Origin: Tubulanus polymorphus
Lineage: Eukaryota; Nemertea; Palaeonemertea; Tubulaniformes; Tubulanidae
Direction: 5' to 3'
Assembly: GCF_964204645.1 (NCBI RefSeq)
Contig: NC_134025.1
Coordinates: 2,609,001 to 2,673,000, forward strand
DNA length: 64,000 nucleotides
Numbering within the stretch: the first letter of the stretch is position 1; each line of letters begins with the position of its first letter. The notes beneath the pieces are model-generated. The model saw only the letters and a list, made by a program, of their open reading frames with translations. It ran no database searches and had not been told where the DNA came from. A program made the position numbers and the translations under genes. Positions 23,653 through 35,400 of the stretch are shown here, piece after piece.

Positions 23653-26600
23653 CGTACTGAAGTGAAGGAATTCTAATTCTTCCTGGAAAATAATCAACAA
23701 GCTTTCTTTTTATTAAAGGTGAAAAATTGCAACGAAAAGTCCAGTTTTAAATCGTTGTTATAGCTGTTGCACTTTGATTAGCCTTAGGGGTGGGTCAACC
23801 TTCCAAATCATCTAAAATTAGACTTCACATTTTTTAAACAAATTATACAAAATCTATATCTAGCCAGGCCTATTTGAAATACAGTGACAGCGATATCTAG
23901 TCGTGAACAAATTATGCAACAAAGTTGTATTTTCATCTTCAAATCAGTGTTCTAGCTGTGGTTGTACATTGCCTGAAAGGAAGCAAAACTGCCATGAAGA
24001 TCTGGCTGGACTTCCCAAAAAATCTAGACTTTTTTTCACCTAAATTGTAAATTTGTCTATTAAGCGCAATTACCTCATGAAATACAGTAAATCTCAGTGA
24101 TCTCTATATCTACACTAGTGACCAGTACTCGTCAGGTAGTGGTAGTAACCTGACAGCTAGTTAACGCTAATTAGTTTACGACAGTACTGTAACTGACGTG
24201 TGTGTGACGACTGTCGAATCGAGGAAAAGCCGGAAGTGATTTTCACCACACAAGTTTCAGTAATATTTATGAATGTTACATAAACAGTCACTGCAAACAG
24301 TTCACATACGATGATAAAACTATTTTTTCCCTAACGTCTGACGTAGATATTACTTAATAAATCACTTTCGTTAGAGCGTTATAGCTGTACTTACCGGCAC
24401 AACTATAGACAGTATCGCGAACGTAAAAAACCAATATGGCCGCGACCGATGGGTGGATCCCGGTATGTGTCAATCAAATACCAACCGCGCGCCTTATGAG
24501 TAATCAAATCAAACAGCGGTCAAATAAACGAAGGGTCAAATTTAAAACGGATTTATTTAACCGTAATCTTTCAATTATAATACAGCTAAACAGAAAATAC
24601 GGTGTTGTATCGGGATTACATTTTTGGGTTTCGAAACCATTTTTGTGGTTTGTTGGCGATCGCGGGAAATCTATCGCGGGTTCGAATCCCATCATAAGAC
24701 TGTACGTCAGTTCAAACCTGAATCGCGGCGCGAGTTCGATTTGATCTACGACCAATTATCTAACTTAGATAATTGCTCGTAGATTTGATGAAGTGCAACC
24801 ATCTAAGAGCAGTCCATGGTGCAACCTAACCTACTGACTTGTGCGATGAATATAAGCACGTATACTAAAAACATGCATTACACCCGCTGTTTCATTGATA
24901 AAATGTGGTGAATCCCCCTTTTAGCACAGTTGATCAGTTTGTGAACTTAGGTCGTTAGAACGCGAAATGCGTACTTGCACGAGAATAGTTCACCCAACGC
25001 CAACCTATGGCAAATCTAAAGATTCCGCGAGTGTGGCCATGGAAGGATACTGGATCTTACGTCAACTCCCTAATCTAACCAGAGAATATGACAGCTAAAA
25101 TAGTGATATGCATTGTGACCCGACCATATTGGACGTCTGTTGAAATGATACCCTAGGAAAGGTTAAAGATTTAAAAGAAAATTTCTGAATTTCCCGCAGC
25201 CCTTCCTCAGTAAAAAATCACAACTTTTTTTACATTCCAATTAAACAAAAAAAAAAACAGCAAAAACTTTTTCTTTCTATTACTTTATTGGTCTATCATT
25301 ATTCACCATAAGAGAAGATATTTTTCATAATAGTTTGTCCATTTTTCCGCATCTATCTCAGCACATTTATAACAGCAACCTTTCAATCATCAAATTGGAA
25401 AAACTAATTTCTAAAACATTCTAACTTGATACATAGAGATTAATTCTTTTTTTAATGTAAAGCAATAGCAAAGATGCAGTAAAAGCTGCAAACTGCCCAG
25501 TGGGCAAATTATATGTTTCTCCAGATAACAATTTTGGAAAAAACGATTCATAACAACATTCAACGAGTTACATTCAAATATTCATCCAACAAATAAATAA
25601 CATTACACCACTCTTTCAAAATATGTGTATTAACAAATAAGCTCAACAAATTAGACAAAATTCAAATTTTTGACTCTAAAAAACTGAGAATAAACTCTCT
25701 ATTTACTACTTCTACTACAACTATTAGTTTACCTACTGGGTATAAATGCGGGGAATAAGGCATGATAGATACGTAAATGCATAGCGAGGGACAAAAACCA
25801 AAATACTTTTTGCATGGAAGTAAACCCATGAATTTGGCATTTCAGCGCATTTTTTTTTTAGGAAATTACTGAAAAATTAATCAATGAAGGGAAAATTCAA
25901 CAGGAAACATTTAAATCTCATACAATAGTGTACAAAACAATTTTGGGCATATCACTGTGTGATTTTCTGCCCAGTCAGTCGAAAACAACTGATCTTTTGG
26001 AATATTTTTCACGGCATCGGACACTTTGTATAAATAAAATTAGTATAAACCAATGAGACAAGTACTCCATTTAACAATATCAACTAAGCTAACGACACAT
26101 AGACTAAATTATTGAAAATCAATTTGTGTACAAAAAGTGTGCTCTATTTTGTTCCAATTTCATATGCAATCCGAGTAAAATACAATTTAAAAGAATTTTT
26201 ATGTCGAAGCTGAAAGTTTATAAGTAAACTTACAGCGACCCAGAATTGTTGATTTAACCCATAAATACCCAAGTTTCAATACTTTAGAGCACTTAATTTC
26301 AAGAGCATTAGAAATTATCAGCATTTTCATCTCATTAGTCAATATATCATAGCAATACAGTTTAACTAATCATTCGTTCAATTGACGCAGAAATATCTAC
26401 ATTGTACCTCATTAAATACCGAGGAAGTGATAAAAACCCTGAGACAATTTCTGATCTCTCATCAAAGTCAATCTGTTTATATATCATACAGAGGTGGGCT
26501 ACATATTTGTTCATTTTAATACAATAATAATTTTAATACATTCGTTGAAATCCTCAGGTATAATCAATACAATATGTTTTAGAAAAGCATTACCAGTAAA

Positions 26601-27271
26601 GTAATTTAGCAGTTGTATCTGCCTCATATAAACACACATTTTACATACCTTTTTTGGTAAACCGGTCTTTTATAACTAGCACTGACCCAGTTTTGCATAG
26701 GTGGGACTGAATGTAGTTAAAAATTAGCTCTTTCATCAATAATACTATAATTGTTCCACAGCATTCTTGAACGTCAAAGTTAATACATCATCAAAATGAA
26801 AGTTCAATAAAAACATCACAGATTTTCTATTGTTTGATTGAAATGTATGTTCTTGATGAGCAAATTAATTCTCATACACCATTATCAAGGACATTTAACG
26901 TTTGATTGCATTTGTACAGAATGGTGGGTCTTACTTTGTTTTAAAAATAGGGAATGTTCGGATAATTAGAGCAAACATTAATATATATATAAAATATTGA
27001 TTTTGCTTCCATCATAACCAGGAATTATGAACTGCACTTGGCTTCAACTGTTTGTTACATCATATATGAATACTATTTTTGGATATGTAGAAAAAGCTAT
27101 TAGCATTGGAAGAATAAAGCCAGTGTTTCAAATACATCAACACCGGTTAAAATATTATAGAATGAATGAGATCAGAGCGCAATGTTATTATAGTAGCAAT
27201 ACATCTTATATATTCGTTCAGGAACTTTTTCTGGATTTCAAGATATCTGCGTAAAATCTACATTCCATGGT
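23653..27271. other. ERM upstream region and KIF25 3' region
   Basis: No convincing coding exon. At 24428-24441 CCAATATGGCCGCG resembles a YY1/initiator element. The ATG there (24436) opens nine codons, then GTATGT, so it may be an orphan plus-strand first exon or a promoter mark. From about 25280 to 27271 the sequence is AT-rich and could be a long KIF25 3' UTR. A minus-strand AATAAA is at 25284-25289. Confidence 0.35.
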
Positions 27272-30200
27272 CTAATGTCTCAAGAAAGGAATAGCAGACT
27301 TGGGTCGACTCACTTCTTTACTGTTATTGTCTTTAGTTTCTTTAAGATTGCGTTCTGATGATCTTCGTTTGAGTACCGGTCCACGTTCAACTTGACGCGC
27401 TCTCGTTCCGAACTGCAAACATTGCATAGTTTCGGTCACGAAACGAAGTACAGGCGAAACACATAACATCAACATCAGTTTAGCATCTCCACCTAAAAAT
27501 ATTAAACACGCCATTTAGATTAGAAGCAGAGTCAATTACAGAGTTTGGAGAACCCTCTCCCTGGGCATCAAATGTAAATTGTCATGAGAGCACTGCTCAG
27601 ATTTATCAGAAGCCAGAAATTGTAGGCAGGAAAAAATTCTAATCAGGATTTAACATTAAAGACTGCAAAGCTTGGAAAGAACAGCTACATGGTAATATGA
27701 GACTAGAAATGACCTGAATCGTGAAATTAAACAACATTGAAGTTAATGACCAGAGACTAGATATAGTAAATAGAAGATATGTTAGTAGTATACCTATAGA
27801 ATCAGCGAGTAAGTGTGTCAGTTTACAGTTTCTATACGGAACATGAGAGCGTTTGTCCGATAATGCACCCAAAACATCAGCTAATGCCGATAAACTTTTG
27901 TTGATATTCGAAGCTTCTCTCAACGCGGCACCTTTAACACCAGACATTCCTGAAATCATTAACAAGACGATAGAAATTTTATACTGATGGGAAACAGATA
28001 ATGACTTCATTTCATTTATCAACACCAAGATATAATTGGATGAAAAAGTGTTTGTACTTGATGAAGACTGAAAAATTATTATTCCGAATGATTATTTTCA
28101 TATAAAATTCAAATGATTTTACTATAACGTTAAATTATGCTGATTTCCAAAAGCAAAAGCTGGGAATCGTGCGGTATGGCAACTCAGATTGAAATGCCTT
28201 CAAACATTCCGAAGATTGATGAAGATAATAATGATGATACGTGTTATAAGTAAGGTAACTCACCAACACATTCACTTCCAGCCAAATCAACCAGTTGCAG
28301 TTTAACTCGTGTTTGTGGTAAACTCGTGGACGGAGATGAGGAACGACTAGACAAGGAACTAGTACTTCCTGAAGCTTGCAGCGAATTCTTTCTTGCTCGG
28401 AATGAACCTCGTGGAGATGCTGTAAGCAAAAGAATAAAATCTTCGTCAGATCCATGATTACAATAGCTATGATCTGAATCAACTGTACAGAGACTGTAGA
28501 CGTACACGGAACAGACAATGTATCGCTATTTGATCGGATTTTAGTGATCGGAGATTCAGGTGGACAGCAGCATGTTTTATAGATACTAATAGTCACCACC
28601 AGGTGGCTACGACTGGAATGCTCGTGGACAGCAGTAGTTGTTTCTTGTCGATTTTTCAAACCTTGATGAATATATGTCATGATTGTTTCAACATTTTCAG
28701 CAACTCTGAAATACACACGAATAGAAAATTCAGTTGAAAAATTACAAAGAGTATATCGCACATCTATTGTCGTTATCACGAGGTTTTTACTGCCAGAGCT
28801 TGAACAGATCAGGGGGAATCCAAAATTGCCAGATATCACTGACCCTTGATGAAAAAATGAATTAAATCTTTTAAATTATAATATATTCTTAGTGGGGGCT
28901 ATATTCTCAGTCAGAATTCCCTGAATAAATCCGGAATTCCCTGATTTACCTGATCTGTAAGGTCCCTGTACTATCTTAATTGATGGCAAGTTACTTACTT
29001 GGATACGACAGTAGGTGTGTGCATTCCCCCATCCGGATCTTTCACAACATCATGTTTAACAGTAGCATCCGAACCCAGCAAATCTCTTATTTCATTGTTA
29101 TATATTTCAACTACTGAGATTTCTACTGTGTGTGAACCTTCCGGCCATTCTTCGAGCAACCTACATCGAAAACAATTGTTTTACATCAAACACTCAACAA
29201 ACAGTAGATATCAAGAGGAGGATATTTGAGAAGAAGTGGTTAGACTCTCAGATTACAGGTAATGGGTTCAAGTGTGTCCCTGGGCAAAATACTTATCCCT
29301 CATTGGCTCTATCCATCAGGAGTAAACAGGGATCTGGTCAAATGGATGACCCCTGAGCACTAAGTAGCAACTCTTGTAATACATCTCATCAGGGAGAGAT
29401 GACCGGTTCAATAAGAGATAGATAGGCTCGGGGTCAAAATAACATTAAAAGTAAACTGAAAGGATTGAACGCTGTATTCAAATATTATATAGGATTCATA
29501 TGCTCTATTAATGACAATAATTATATCAAACCTGAATAATTCCCTGTTAGCTCGAGGTACGAGGCCTTCATCGTCATTTGTGACACTCAAATCGAAGTCC
29601 GAGTCATTTCTATGACTACCAATCATAGAATGTGTTTTACCACTTCCTGTTTGACCATAGGCCATTATACATACATTATACCTGCAAAAAAAAACATTAT
29701 GACAAATTATTATCAATCGATTACTGGAAAATTAAATTCAAATACAGGAAGATTGTTATTTACCCATCTAGCAATGAGGTAATCAATGGCTGGACATCTT
29801 TGAATACATCCATTTGTGTTGTGGACATTCCAAGTACCCTAGAATTCATTAATACCAAACACACATATAAAAAATATGATATATTTACCAATATATCAGT
29901 GGTATAGATAACAGACATTTCATAAGAATTAAACTGATGAAAATGAAAGGCAAATTCTTCCGATTTTTTAATTCTAAAAAAATAGATTTGGCGTTTAATC
30001 TTATAGATTTGTACATAGTGGGTTTTAATCTTATCATCTGTCTGTCCTCCACGTTTAAAGTGAACAGAGGCTTTTCTTTCAACAAAAAATGTTTTACTAT
30101 TACCTGTCAAATTCAAACACTTTTGTTTGTTTAGATGTGTTTACCACTAGAAGTTCCTAAAAAAATTCAAATTTTACAAAACAATTACCAGAACCTATCA

Positions 30201-31775
30201 TTTCAAAACCTTTCAACTGAATTAAGTTCACAATCAGTGTTACATACCTCATCAATTGGGTTAACAATTTCTTCGGATGGGGTCCCCTGCCTGAAATCAT
30301 GAAATAACAATAATCAATCAATGAAATTACTGTTTCAATACAAAAATAGAATGAGGTAATGTATGAAATATTCATTACATTCCAACAGTGTCATGATCTT
30401 GCCCAGCGCTGTCAAAATCCAATAACGGTCTCAATCGACAATGGACCCGTATATTGCCCCTTAGTTCCTGAAAATTATATAATTTACCAACATTATCATT
30501 TTATTTCAGAAATCAAAGCACAAAGTTTTCAGATTATTCAATTATTACCATCAGAAGATTATGCAATTCTTTTCTCCTTTTCTTTTCTTTAGTGTATTTT
30601 TCATCGAGTTCAGTATAAGAGGCTTGGATTGTTTTCACAGATTTTTCAGTTTCGGACAATTTTTCAGTAAGCTCTAATATAATAACGATAATACAATTAC
30701 ATATTGATATCAACAACTAAAGACTGTAACTCAATGGGACAAGGAGGAACTTACCACTTATTTCAGTTTTATAAGCCGTGTCTTGTTTTAATGAGAACAG
30801 TGGAGCTATATTACCCTGATTCAAATGAGATAACGCCATCTGACATTGTTCTTCAAATTGCTGGGGCAAGGTACATGCAGATTTTCTCACAAGAGTCAAT
30901 TCCTCTCTTAAAATCTAGAAAAACGAATCGTTCCCTCAGCTAAATGAATTCAAAATTTCAAAGCATTTCACATTTGAATTTTCACTTTTCCCAAACAGAA
31001 AAGTTCCAAACTTCTAAATATTTCCAAAGCCAGAAATATTATTTTGAAATGAATTAAGATTTTGAAAGTTTGAAGATTTCCCTGTACTGTGAGACACATG
31101 AAAAAATGTGAAATACAATAATCATGATTCACATTGATTATCTAAACATTCATGACTGATAGGTAGATTACACGTATTATCAGCTAACTCCAGACCGAGA
31201 TAGAAATAATACCTGGATTTCAGTTTTTAAGCGACTCAAATTGATCGTAATTTGTCGACTTTGATATTGTTCACCGAGAAACATCTGAAGTGCATTGTCT
31301 CTAGCGAGTCGAGCGCTCTGAAGGCTTCCCTCTAGTTGTGCAAGTTTCAAATAAAGCATCGCATTTTCAGTTTCGAGGCTGAAAATCCTTTCATCTTTTC
31401 TCTGAAAAACAGAATTTAATCTTTCAGAAAATAATGCAAATGCATCAAGAGAAATTTACAACATTCCAACGAATGTCAATGACTCATCAACAAGCCACTT
31501 CCTGACCTGCCTCATTATTGTTTGTAGGGCAATTTTCCCCCCACTCAATTTCCCACTAATAAACAAAGTAACTTTTAAAAATAAATGCGATAATTGATTT
31601 CTAGAATAAAATTTCAACTCATTCAGGTATTCTCTAGAATTTCACATACCCTGATGTTGCCTTCGTAAATCTTGATTTTTTCGTCCAACACGTAATTCGA
31701 AATCGTGTTGTTCTCGCCGTCTGACGATACTATCGATTTACGTGAGATTACTCCTCTCCGTTCACTAACACTCAT
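27272..31775 (-). CDS. KIF25: Kinesin-14 family motor KIF25
   Basis: Kinesin-14 motors are C-terminal, microtubule-based and usually minus-end directed. Exons: 31775-31650, 31401-31213, 30914-30755, 30673-30549, 30467-30379, 30290-30248, 30156-30104, 29838-29764, 29681-29532, 29160-28999, 28705-28506, 28419-28264, 27949-27794, 27492-27272; 634 aa. Residues 43-200 are coiled-coil-like. The kinesin-14 neck [14 protein letters not shown] starts the motor at about residue 201. The P-loop [10 protein letters not shown] ends at about 303, switch I is SSRSH (421-425) and switch II DLAGSE (502-507). [38 protein letters not shown] and RARQVERGP match KIF25. A Ser-rich insert (about 465-490) precedes switch II, where human KIF25 also has an insertion. 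A possible donor (GTGAGT) at 27313 could extend the C-terminus. It is head-to-head with BRF1. Confidence 0.92.
28795..28975. repeat. Dispersed repeat (AGGGAATTCCC type)
   Basis: KIF25 intron copy of the family noted at 17.75 kb. It shares GGAATCCAAAATT-, GACCCTTGATGAAAAA and GGAATTCCCTGATTTACCTG blocks, and its ends carry partly mirrored CAGATCAGGG / CCTGATCTG. Confidence 0.5.
29230..29400 (+). mobile_element. tRNA-derived SINE
   Basis: In a KIF25 intron, antisense to the gene. An A-box-like AGTGGTTAGACTCTCAG and a B-box-like GGGTTCAAGTGTGTC are followed by CCCTGGGCAAAATACTTATCCCTCATTGG...CAGGAGTAAACAGGG. That second part resembles the body of widespread invertebrate tRNA-derived SINEs (CCTTGGGCAAGGCACTT...AGGAGTAAATGGGT as I recall it). 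The 3' border is uncertain, and the copy looks diverged. Confidence 0.65.
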
Positions 31776-32461
31776 TGTCCGCCGCAAATGCATCAATCTA
31801 GATCACAGACTTTCGCTAAAACACCGAATGAAAACGGAGAAAACTTGCACATTTCCTAGAGATAACTATTCCGAGATTTCCAAGTTTTGACAGCTCAAAA
31901 AATCAACCGCAGCGCCGTCTAGGAAAAACAGGAAATGGGAAAAATCCGGATATGGATCGACCATCCTCATCCGAGTTTTTAGGATATCCAACATGTCCAC
32001 ACAAAGTGTGGATTAAAAAATCGGGTACGAATTTCTGTAAAATAAAATCATTTGAAATGAGATTTTATTTTACCCGTTTATGTAATAGACTGAGTTTATT
32101 CCTTTAGGTTTTATATACTGCTGTCTTGATACATGTTTTTATTGTAAAATGTTTTTTCTTGAAGAAGAAAAAACAGTTTTCAGTCACATTAAGTCATCAT
32201 GTACGTAGTCTGTGCATAATCCGTACATGTCAAACTAAGTGACACCATCATTAATAAGCCTTGCATTGCGTGACATGCTTGAGTCATGACTCAAAATATT
32301 TTTTTTAATGTGTTTACAGGTTTGGAACAATGATTTAGAGGATCAGTTTTGAGCGGGCAAAGAATTTTTTTTACAAGACGAGCGATGTTTGATTGATTGT
32401 TAACGTCTTGAACTGCTGCCTCTATCTTCCTCGCTGCTGTCACTCACTGAAAACTGTAAAC
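31776..32461. promoter_or_regulatory. Divergent promoter of KIF25 and BRF1
   Basis: 686 bp separate the two start codons, which point away from each other. No TATA box was seen. Just 5' of KIF25 the sequence is locally GC-richer (CGCAGCGCCGTCTAGG). It probably holds both start sites and both leaders. Confidence 0.55.
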
Positions 32462-35400
32462 ATGTCTAGTACAGTGTGTTCTCATTGTAATAGCAGTGAT
32501 ATTGATATCGATCCAGCCCGCGGAGATGCGGTAAATATATATATATTAACGTGAAAGTTTCCTGGGGTGTTCGGATAATTACGGTCGGATAATTCCCCAC
32601 ATTTATTATGCCCCCTCCCACAATTCCTGCCAAATTAATCGGATATTCTTGGCTCCTGTTACTCGGATAGAAAAATGTCCTCATAAAGGTTCCTGTACAG
32701 TGGCAATTTCCATGTGGCGAGTTGTCAATTCTTGGGTGAAATATTAAACGTTATTTCGGGATAACAGGACCATGAATAGCGGGGAGCTGTTGCCCTTCCC
32801 TCTGAAATTTTTGCTAATATTGTTGTTTTGTCCTATAAAAATTCATTGTAGAATCCTTCGCTTGGGACTGACCAAAAGTAAAAAAGGGCCTAACAGTTTT
32901 TGTTAGGGTGTATTAGAAGAATCGTTTTAACATTCAAATGCTAGGTCCGGCCTTGTGGATAATGCAGCAATATTTCACTGTTGTCATCATCGTTGGATTT
33001 TGTATGATTTAAGGTTTGTACTAATTGCGGTTCCGTGTTAGAAGATCAGATTATTGTATCCGAAGTTCAATTTGCCGAAAATGCTTTGGGAGGAGCTTCG
33101 GTCATTGGACAATACGTTCCGAACGAAGGTCAGTATTGCGTAACTAAAACCAGCGACTCTTTACTTTTCTAAAGACGATGTGAAAAAGATATAAAAATTC
33201 TACTATACACTGATACAATGTGATTTATAAGATGATTTTCTAATCGAAAGGCGCTAAAAGCCACAGTTTAGGAACTGGTTTCCATCACGGTTTCGGAAAA
33301 GAGTCGAGAGCTATCACGTTGCAGAACGGCAAAAGGAAAATACAAACGCTCGGAGGTCAATTGAAGTTGAACCAGCATTGTATCGATACGGCGTATAACT
33401 TCTTTAAAATGGCTGTCGGCAAACATTTAACTCGCGGTCGTAAAACTACTCACGTTACGGCTGCTTGTTTGTATCTAGTTTGTCGAACTGAAGGCACTCC
33501 ACGTATCCTTGAAATATCAATAAATACTCCGCAGTCAACAGTGGCAATTGAGGAGTCCGCTTGTTTGCTCAGTTTGTTGTCATTTCCTTCATGTTCTCTA
33601 TAGATATGTTGCTAGATTTCAGTGATATTCTTCAAGTAAGTTCCTCATTATTTTCTCAATGCCGAGTAAGTTTTTTAATCAATGCTGAACTTAACGAAAT
33701 ATTTTTTGTTTGAAGGTGAATGTGTACAGTTTGGGTCGAACTTACCTACAACTATCCCGTGAACTATGTATCAATATTCCGGCTATGGGTAAGTCAGAAT
33801 TATTCTCTTTTATAAACTGTTACGAGAACCAACTATCTGTCTGTCTGTCAGTTAGGGCTTGGAGTAATCATTGTCAAATGATAACTCCAAGGTTAGCGTT
33901 AGGTGAACTTAGTTTTAGACTTAATCATTACCGGTAAGATTTTATAATCGGATGGGCTTAAACCCATTGATTTTGAGGTTTGTGAAACTTAACCACAGAC
34001 ATGCACTGACTAAGTAATGTGAACTCAACTGGGCTTTGATGTGTCCAAAAAAGGTGTCATCATCTAGTTGAATATCTTGTACTAAATGAATCAGAATGAA
34101 AATACAAATTTGAAAAAGGATTGTAAGGTCTTTCATAATACATTTATTAACATCACGAGGTATCAACCAATGTACAATTTGCTGCAAATAACAATATTAA
34201 GTAACCTAACTACATTTATATTACATTGAAATGAATTTGTTCTGAACATGATTTCAAGCATTAGTCGTGCCAGTGTTCTCCATAACGGGTTTTAGAAGGG
34301 CAACCACTCAGTGTCATCTTTACCCAGTTCAAACACCTGGTGCCTTTCTAGTTGAAGACAATATTTACAAGGATAATTACTTCTTTAAAAGTAATGGGTT
34401 TATTTCACTCTAAAGATTGCACCACAATTAAGCTTCATTTTCAATATATTCTGGTAAAAACCCTAAACCCGCGACGAAAAGCTTAGCATTATTTCAGCCT
34501 CCACAAAAATGATCATGAAATGAGACTGGTCATAGGCAATAGGAACCCTACTAAAGAATGAATGTAAGGCCTCTAAAATCCCAGCATATCGAGAACACTG
34601 AATACTAATTAAAAGTTAAATCTCTACTCAAACTGGATTTATTTCGGTCAACAATAGAAAATCAGTTCCGGTATTTGTCCACCTTGTACTCCGGTACCGT
34701 TAGTACTATCCGACGAACACTGAAACTGAAACGTGACTTTTCCGCAAGTCACTTCGGCCATACCTTCCTGACCGAAGTAACTCAACTCAGCACCGTCTAA
34801 AATAGCGCTCGCCGTATAGAAAACATCGGGTTCGATTTGAATAGGATTATCGAATAGAACTTTAAATGTGTTACTCGAACCGTCGGAGAAAAATTTCGTA
34901 TTTCTCGATCCGAGAATGTGTCCGTTCCGTTTGAGTTCGAGTTTCACGGAATATTCGGCGGCGCCGTTACTCGAACCGTACAATCCGTATCCGGCTACGA
35001 ATATTCGCTTATCGACTAGAAACTGAATACTATCGCATCGGCCTCGGTATCGCCATTGATTACTGCGATACGCCGACGATTGAAATCTATGAGTACGTTG
35101 AGGAGGTAGACCTCCTCTCTGTTTAACGGGAAACGGTAACGCCGGTTTTACCGATGCGGTGAAATGTAAGAATATCTCGTTCGTTTCTTGTAATGTTAGT
35201 ATGTCGGATTGAGCGGGTCCGTTCGCGAACTCTTCCAACTCCATCGTCGGCAAACGTATCAAATACAAGCTGCGACCGAGAACTTTTCGCAGATTCGTCG
35301 GATTCGTTTCGATTCCCCGTCTTAAACATTCTACTTCCGACCATCGATACGCCGCGTTGAACAGCGATATTTCCTTCGCGTTCAACGTCTCGCGCGCTAA

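Noticed and set aside
24655-24690. GCGGGTTCGAATCCC looks like a tRNA B-box
   Set aside because: The flanking bases do not form a T-stem, and no A-box, anticodon arm or acceptor stem is present upstream, so no tRNA gene is called.
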